From the NCBI RefSeq assembly GCF_963676855.1, contig NZ_OY781460.1, forward strand, positions 2,147,520 to 2,211,519: a stretch of 64,000 bases of DNA. The letters run 5' to 3'. A program made the translations under genes and the position numbers. The first letter of the stretch is position 1. Each line of letters starts with the position of its first letter. This DNA comes from an uncultured Anaeromusa sp. Lineage in GTDB: Bacteria > Bacillota > Negativicutes > Anaeromusales > Anaeromusaceae. Positions 59,739 to 64,000 of this stretch are shown here, piece by piece. Below the pieces are notes generated by a model that was not told where the DNA came from, ran no database searches, and saw only the letters and a list, made by a program, of their open reading frames with translations.

Positions 59739-60026
59739 TTATTTGGAATCTGAGAATAAAACGCTGATGAGCTGCGCTACCCGCGGATCGCTGACTTGGT
59801 ATTGAATTTCCAGGCCTTTACGAGTGCCTGTGATAATACCGGCGGCGCGCAATTTCTGGAGATGCTGAGAGATCGTAGATTGCGGCGCGCCTAAACATTC
59901 TTGCATATGCGAGACGTTGCAGCCGCCTTTTTGAAGCAGGCCGCGGACTATGCATAGGCGCAAGGGGTGGGCCAGGGCTTTTAGCAGTTCAGCCAAGTCA
60001 GTATAGGTTTTTGTATCTGTGTTCAT
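59739..60026 (-). CDS. ArsR-family regulator
   Basis: A 95-residue winged-helix repressor. LLKALAHPLRLCIVRGLL is near residue 17, and the recognition helix is in CLGAPQSTISQHLQKLRAAGII near 43. Three Cys (in LRLC, GGCNV and QECLG) could sense persulfide or a metal; the CxC metal site of classical ArsR is absent. The ATG at 60026 has AAGGAG upstream. It heads the operon with the disulfide-reductase fusion and probably regulates it. Confidence 0.85.
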   Translation of the reverse strand: MNTDTKTYTDLAELLKALAHPLRLCIVRGLLQKGGCNVSHMQECLGAPQSTISQHLQKLRAAGIITGTRKGLEIQYQVSDPRVAQLISVLFSDSK

Positions 60027-60051
60027 TGGCACCATTCTCCTTACACATAAC

Positions 60052-60075
60052 ATCGTTAAATATAATTATTACGAT
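60052..60075 (-). promoter_or_regulatory. Candidate ArsR operator
   Basis: Imperfect inverted repeat ATCGTTA (60052-60058) and TTACGAT (60069-60075), spaced by ten bases, between the promoter and the ArsR start. This is the expected place for autoregulation. Confidence 0.45.
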
Positions 60076-60078
60076 ATA

Positions 60079-60107
60079 ATGATAACTCGTATAGGATTGG
60101 CTGTCAA
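60079..60107 (-). promoter_or_regulatory. Promoter of the arsR-sulfur operon
   Basis: On the minus strand TTGACA (60102-60107), 17-base spacer, TATCAT (60079-60084). Confidence 0.72.
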
Positions 60108-60156
60108 GAGGCTGTATTTGGTAAAATATCGAGGGGTGCTAAAGAGGCAATAGAAG

Positions 60157-60210
60157 CTGAAAGCATATTAAACCCCTATGCATTAGCATAGGGGTTTAAT
60201 ATGCTTTCAG
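60157..60210. repeat. Perfect 25-bp inverted repeat
   Basis: Arms 60157-60181 and 60186-60210 are exact complements, loop ATTA. The right arm contains the stop codon of the minus-strand membrane-protein gene. No clear T-run follows on either strand, though it can end or protect that transcript. Confidence 0.85.
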
Positions 60211-60683
60211 GAGAGTTGTTTCTTGCGGTAGTGCTCAAAAATACATATCATGGCCAGGAGAAGTAGCAAACCACCCCAGAGTGCGGTTTGCGTCAATACT
60301 TCCAATCGTTTCCGTTGGGCGTCGGCGATCCGCTGCTGTAGTTCCTGCAGCGGCGGCGTATGCTTGGGATTGGAAGAAAGAAGATGTTCTAAGTCCCTTT
60401 GTTCTGCTTTTTTCAATGACCACTCGATGAAGTCTCGATTGACATCTACGGTGCTTTTTACTCGTTCATATTCGCTGCGCAGCCTGTAAACCTGCGCTTG
60501 TAAACGTTGTTGCTCCGATAGCCAGTATTCTTCTTCAAGCGGCGTTGGCGGCGGTTGCGTGATAGGAGCGGCTAATGCACTTTGATAACGTTGAATGTCA
60601 TAACTACAGTAAACATAAGAAAAACAAAGTGCTACACTATAGAGAAAAAGGCAACAAATGAGTTGGATGCGATATGTATTCAA
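60207..60683 (-). CDS. Hypothetical protein with two membrane segments and a coiled coil
   Basis: A 158-residue protein. An N-terminal membrane segment is at about residues 7-26, a Pro-rich stretch (ITQPPPTPLEEE) near 42, a long helical, probably coiled-coil region at about 55-130 (EQQRLQAQVYRLRSEYERVK), and a second membrane segment at 136-150. TTG at 60683 has AGGAG about ten bases upstream. No family is recognised; the layout suggests a periplasmic coiled coil held at both ends. Confidence 0.6.
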   Translation of the reverse strand: MNTYRIQLICCLFLYSVALCFSYVYCSYDIQRYQSALAAPITQPPPTPLEEEYWLSEQQRLQAQVYRLRSEYERVKSTVDVNRDFIEWSLKKAEQRDLEHLLSSNPKHTPPLQELQQRIADAQRKRLEVLTQTALWGGLLLLLAMICIFEHYRKKQLS

Positions 60684-60855
60684 ACTTGAACATCTCCTAT
60701 TATTACCTAAAGTAAGTATTCATAACAATTCAAATACTGTCCATTTCGGTTACTAAAAGGAATTTTCCTGCTGGAAGCGGTGCTATAGCAGGAATTTTGA
60801 GAGAGTATGTTCAAATACTATGTATACGCAGAGCAATTGTAAGGAGGAACCAGTC

Positions 60856-61935
60856 ATGGATGAGCAAGTGCAGTGGTTGAAACAGTTATCGGAGGCGGAT
60901 GGCGTATCCGGTTTTGAAAGCGAAGTAAAGGAGTTGTTGAAGGAAAAACTGGCTGGATGCAGCGAGATTTCCTATGATAAAACAGGGAGCGTGCTTTTTC
61001 GCGCTCACGGCGGCCAAGGCGGCCCCAAGATTATGCTAGCGGCGCATATGGATGAAATTGGTTTTTTAGTGAAGCATATTACGAAGGAAGGTTTTTTGAA
61101 ATTTACCAATCTGGGAGGTTGGTGGGATCATGTCATGTTAGGCCAGCGAGTTATGGTGCTGACTTCTAAAGGATCTCGCATTCCTGGCGTGGTCGGCAGT
61201 AAGCCGCCGCACATTTTAAGCCCGGAAGAACGAAAAAAGCTTGTAGATCGCAAAGATATGTACATTGACGTGGGTGCTGCCGATGAAAAAGAAGCCAAAG
61301 AGATCTTTGGCATTCGACCAGGGGACCCCGTCGTACCGCAGGGAGAATTTGCCGTTATGGCTAATCCTGATTTTTTAATAGGCAAGGCTTGGGATAATCG
61401 GGTGGGCTGCGCTATTATGGCGGAAGTGCTTTTGCAACTGAGCAAAGAGAAGCATCCAAATGAAGTTTATGGCGCTGGCACGGTCCAGGAAGAAGTGGGT
61501 TTGCGTGGCGCCCAGACGAGCGCCGCGGCGATAAAACCGGATCTTGCGTTTATCATTGATACCTGCGTGGCTGGTGATACGCCGGGGGTAACTCCGGAAC
61601 AAGCATCGGCTAAGTTGGGGCAGGGCGTGGCGGTTACTTTTTATGACGCCTCCATGATTCCCCATACTCCGTTGCGTAACTGGATAATTGAGATGGCGGA
61701 AAAGGAGAAGATTCCCTTTCAGCTGGGCTTTTCCGAAGGAGGCGGCACCGATGCCGGCAAGGTGCATCTCTATGGCGACGGCGTGCCTAGCTTGGTATTG
61801 AGCGTACCGACGCGGTATATTCATAGCCATCATGGCATTATTCATCGCAAAGATTATGAATCAGCGGTGCAATTGCTTTGCGCCGCACTGCGCAAGCTGG
61901 ATCAGAAAGAATACGAGGAGCTGTTACAACAATGA
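60856..61935 (+). CDS. M42 family metallopeptidase (glutamyl aminopeptidase-like)
   Basis: A 359-residue cytoplasmic peptidase. Metal ligands are visible as MLAAHMDEIG near residue 68 (His), AWDNRVGC near 180 (bridging Asp), VQEEVGLRGA near 213 (catalytic and ligand Glu), FIIDTCVAGD near 235 (Asp), and the final SVPTRYIHSHHGIIH near 320 (His). AAGGAGG at 60841-60847 selects the ATG at 60856. Such tetrahedral peptidases trim short peptides; relatives include FrvX and CelM. Confidence 0.88.
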   Translation: MDEQVQWLKQLSEADGVSGFESEVKELLKEKLAGCSEISYDKTGSVLFRAHGGQGGPKIMLAAHMDEIGFLVKHITKEGFLKFTNLGGWWDHVMLGQRVMVLTSKGSRIPGVVGSKPPHILSPEERKKLVDRKDMYIDVGAADEKEAKEIFGIRPGDPVVPQGEFAVMANPDFLIGKAWDNRVGCAIMAEVLLQLSKEKHPNEVYGAGTVQEEVGLRGAQTSAAAIKPDLAFIIDTCVAGDTPGVTPEQASAKLGQGVAVTFYDASMIPHTPLRNWIIEMAEKEKIPFQLGFSEGGGTDAGKVHLYGDGVPSLVLSVPTRYIHSHHGIIHRKDYESAVQLLCAALRKLDQKEYEELLQQ

Positions 61936-62459
61936 GTAATAACGATAAGCTGGAAGCCTTTGCAGGCAAGACTCCGCAATTGGGGCAGAAGGTGTTTGTG
62001 GCGAATGGCGCGCGTGTAATCGGTGATGTAACCTTGGAAGATAATGTTAATATTTGGCATAATGCCGTGTTGCGAGGCGATGTACATCCTATTTTTATTG
62101 GCGCTAACACCAACATCCAAGATAACAGTACCGTGCATGTTATGCATGATTATCCGGCCATTATTGGACGAGATGTTACCGTAGGTCATAATGCGATTGT
62201 GCATGGCTGCAAAGTGGGGAATAATTGTCTTATCGGTATGGGCGCTATTTTATTGAGTTATTGCGAGATTGGCGATAATTGTATAGTGGCCGCCGGTTCC
62301 TTGGTGCCGGAGCGAAAAGTGATCCCCGCTGGTTCGTTGGTAATGGGGTCGCCGGCCAAGGTGGTTCGTTCTCTTACCGAAGAAGATATTGCAGCGTTGC
62401 AGGCGTCGGCTCAATCGTATGTAGAATTAGCGGCGAAGTATATGAATAACAAGGAGTGA
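61932..62459 (+). CDS. Gamma-class carbonic anhydrase-like protein
   Basis: A 175-residue left-handed beta-helix. Hexapeptide repeats are seen in NVNIWHNAVLRGDVHPIFIGANTNIQDNSTVHV (residues 37-69). Zinc-ligand His residues are in VHVMHD, VGHNAIVHGC near 82-91, and the Arg in VLRGD. It may hydrate CO2 or, like many YrdA/PaaY proteins, act on another substrate. The ATG overlaps the peptidase stop as ATGA. Confidence 0.85.
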   Translation: MSNNDKLEAFAGKTPQLGQKVFVANGARVIGDVTLEDNVNIWHNAVLRGDVHPIFIGANTNIQDNSTVHVMHDYPAIIGRDVTVGHNAIVHGCKVGNNCLIGMGAILLSYCEIGDNCIVAAGSLVPERKVIPAGSLVMGSPAKVVRSLTEEDIAALQASAQSYVELAAKYMNNKE

Positions 62460-62466
62460 AATGCGC

Positions 62467-62886
62467 ATGGAAAAGACACTAGTGCTTTTGAAACCCGATG
62501 CGGTGCGGCGCGGACTTTGCGGTGCTATTTTGGGCCGCTTTGAGCAGAAGGGATTGCAAGTATCAGCCCTGCGTATGCTGAACTTTAACGAGGCTTTAGT
62601 ACGGGAGCACTATCAGGAACATGTGGAAAAAGCGTTCTTTCCAGAGCTTGCCGCGTATATCCTGTCAGGCCCGGTAGTGGCTATTGTTTTGACGGGGCCG
62701 CGGGCTGTAGAGCAAGTGCGGCGCCTTGTGGGCTCTACTGATCCCTTGCAGGCGGGAGCTGGGACGATTCGCGGCGATTATGCGTTAAATGTAACGGAAA
62801 ATGTGGTGCATGCTTCAGATAGTCCCGCTAGTGCTAGTGTAGAGATTGCGCGTTTTTTTCCAGAGTATAAAAAAGAGGGGGCATAA
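62467..62886 (+). CDS. ndk: Nucleoside diphosphate kinase
   Basis: A 139-residue NDP kinase. KTLVLLKPDAVRRGL opens the protein, with GPVVAIVLTGPRAVEQVRRLVGST near 75-98, and GTIRGDYAL before the active-site NVVHASDSPASA with catalytic His near 115. It balances nucleoside triphosphate pools. AAGGAG at 62451-62456 fits the ATG at 62467 (spacing ten); an in-frame ATG at 62461 is possible. Confidence 0.92.
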   Translation: MEKTLVLLKPDAVRRGLCGAILGRFEQKGLQVSALRMLNFNEALVREHYQEHVEKAFFPELAAYILSGPVVAIVLTGPRAVEQVRRLVGSTDPLQAGAGTIRGDYALNVTENVVHASDSPASASVEIARFFPEYKKEGA

Positions 62887-62891
62887 GTAAG

Positions 62892-63398
62892 ATGAGCGTA
62901 TATACGAAAACTGGTGACAAAGGTACGACAGCTCTTTTGAGCGGCGAGCGGGTGGATAAGGATTGCTTGCGCGTGGAGGCCTATGGCTCGGTTGATGAAA
63001 TCAGTTCGGCGTTAGGATTGGCACGGGCTCAGGCAATATCGGCGGAAGTAAAGGAAACTACGCTGTCGGTACAGAAGTTGTTAATGTTGGTGATGGCCGA
63101 AATGGCCAGCGTTGATGGCGCTGTATACGTAAAACCGGAAGAGATCAGCAAATTGGAAGCGGCTATTGATCGGTTTCAAGCGCAACTGCCTCCGTTGAGT
63201 TCTTTTATTATTCCTGGCGATACCGTAGCAGCTGCAGCCCTAGATTTGGCGCGAACCGTTACGCGACGAGCGGAACGTCAGTTTGTGCGTTTACGGCGAA
63301 GCGAAACTGTATCGGAAACGCTTGGTATTGTATTGAACCGGATTTCTGATTTGTGCTTTGTTATGGCTCGTTTTGAAGCGGAAGTAGCTGGAAAATAA
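62892..63398 (+). CDS. Cobalamin adenosyltransferase, PduO type
   Basis: A 168-residue ATP:cob(I)alamin adenosyltransferase. The ATP-binding N-terminus is YTKTGDKGTTALLSGERVDKD at 4-24, AYGSVDEISSALGLA is near 30, and TRRAERQFVRL near 125 and LNRISDLCFVMAR near 148 are the C-terminal family motifs. It makes adenosylcobalamin, the ligand of the three riboswitches in this window. It lies five bases after ndk. Confidence 0.9.
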   Translation: MSVYTKTGDKGTTALLSGERVDKDCLRVEAYGSVDEISSALGLARAQAISAEVKETTLSVQKLLMLVMAEMASVDGAVYVKPEEISKLEAAIDRFQAQLPPLSSFIIPGDTVAAAALDLARTVTRRAERQFVRLRRSETVSETLGIVLNRISDLCFVMARFEAEVAGK

Positions 63399-63417
63399 CT
63401 GTAGCTAGTTAATGGCT

Positions 63418-63466
63418 AAAAGCCCTGTTTGCAGAAGTTTTTTTGCAGGCAGGGCTTTTAATTTTC
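63418..63466 (+). terminator. Terminator after the adenosyltransferase gene
   Basis: Arms AAAAGCCCTG (63418-63427) and CAGGGCTTTT (63450-63459), with inner pairing of TGCA, followed by AATTTT. Confidence 0.72.
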
Positions 63467-63631
63467 CATAAAATCAGAAAAGCACAGCAGGAATAGTTGC
63501 ATTTGACAGAGAATTTAAAAAACATTCCACCTGTGCTTATAATAACTAAAATGTAAGGTAATTGCTCGTACCATGAAAGCCTTTGTTTAGTACTGTTTTT
63601 ACGATAAAGCAAAAAACAAGGGGGTATTTGT

Positions 63632-64000
63632 GTGAAAGAGTATCAAAGTGACAAGCTAAGGAGTGTTGGCCTCATCTCACATGGCGGCGCAGGCAAGACG
63701 TCTCTGGCGGAAGCAATTTTATTTACTGCTGGTGCAGTAACTCGCTTGGGCCGCGTAGATGAGGGGAATGCTACCACTGATTACGAGCCTGAGGAAATCA
63801 AGCGCAAAGTTACGATCAGCACTGCCTTGGCGCCTTGCGAATGGCAGGGCGGGAAAATTACCTTTCTGGATACTCCTGGTTATGCAGATTTTGTTGCCGA
63901 TGTGAAAGGCTCTCTCCGCGCGGTGGATGCAGCGGTAGTGGTTCTCTGCGCGGCATCCGGCGTGGAAGTAGACACAGAAAAGGTTTGGCGCTTTGCCGGC
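63632..64000 (+). CDS. EF-G-like translation GTPase, N-terminal part
   Basis: The first 123 codons of a translation-factor GTPase, cut by the window end. The P-loop is SHGGAGKTS near residue 16 and the DTPG switch (FLDTPGYADFV) is near 78. The G1 loop and the segment before switch I (ATTDYEPEEIKRKVTIS) are those of the EF-G-like group often labelled FusA2, rather than the main elongation factor G. The GTG at 63632 has AAGGGGG upstream. Confidence 0.82.
   Translation, partial: MKEYQSDKLRSVGLISHGGAGKTSLAEAILFTAGAVTRLGRVDEGNATTDYEPEEIKRKVTISTALAPCEWQGGKITFLDTPGYADFVADVKGSLRAVDAAVVVLCAASGVEVDTEKVWRFAG

Noticed and set aside
55598..63590. Short match CCTTTGTTTAG before the aminotransferase and before the EF-G-like gene
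   Set aside because: Eleven bases in AT-rich sequence, with different surroundings; chance similarity is likely.

Overview
The window looks like a chromosome segment of an anaerobic diderm Firmicute (Negativicutes, Sporomusa/Anaeromusa-like). The gene signals are Firmicute-like: strong AGGAGG ribosome sites, frequent TTG/GTG starts, a c-di-AMP riboswitch and many Rho-independent terminators. Yet there is also a Gram-negative envelope: TonB-ExbB-ExbD, a TonB-dependent receptor, a porin-like protein and an RND pump. The taxon is an inference from content; no rRNA or tRNA was seen.

Layout. 1-2944: tail of an ABC-2 exporter operon and its TetR regulator. 3056-5286: a structured leader followed by a lactate-dehydrogenase-family enzyme and a glycerol-dehydrogenase-family enzyme. 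5420-10562: a second copy of the same leader and a five-gene peptide/nickel ABC transporter. 10677-11246: an HD-domain protein. 11340-15191: three cobalamin riboswitches in a row, placed before a porin-like protein, an exported CbiK cobaltochelatase and the CbiZ corrinoid-salvage amidohydrolase. 15349-33723: the most striking region, about 18 kb of co-directional genes: exbB, exbD, tonB, a truncated nitrogenase-component-like gene, a CobN/ChlH-type chelatase, a radical-SAM/SPASM enzyme, ChlI- and ChlD-type AAA subunits, a TonB-dependent receptor, a three-gene ECF transporter whose S component carries a large extracytoplasmic domain, a membrane-anchored beta-propeller and an exported rhodanese. 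Together they could carry a metallo-tetrapyrrole across both membranes and insert or remove its metal.

33753-36511: TrmO-like protein, cupin, a flavoprotein and its divergent LysR regulator. 36585-43195: a metal-cofactor/Fe-S cluster (DUF5320, two DUF134 regulators, two NifX/NifB-like proteins, a PaaK-like protein without its nucleotide loop, a TSCPD protein, two MinD-type ATPases with ferredoxin domains, Mrp, DUF1847). 43448-48995: DUF389 protein, a divergent DapB, a ClC channel and an ArsB/NhaD-type transporter. The leaders of dapB and of the transporter share a hairpin that I suspect is a Na+ riboswitch; in dapB it sits in tandem with a c-di-AMP riboswitch. 49187-55493: RND efflux pair, DUF4405 protein, a 27-residue gene on the minus strand and two small membrane proteins. 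55635-60683: aminotransferase; then on the minus strand a TSCPD protein, a CoA-disulfide-reductase/rhodanese/TusA/DsrE fusion, its ArsR regulator and an unknown membrane protein. 60856-64000: M42 peptidase, gamma-carbonic anhydrase, Ndk, cobalamin adenosyltransferase and the start of an EF-G-like GTPase.

No insertion sequence, prophage, CRISPR array, tRNA or rRNA was recognised. Functions come from reading protein motifs by eye; no database search was run.
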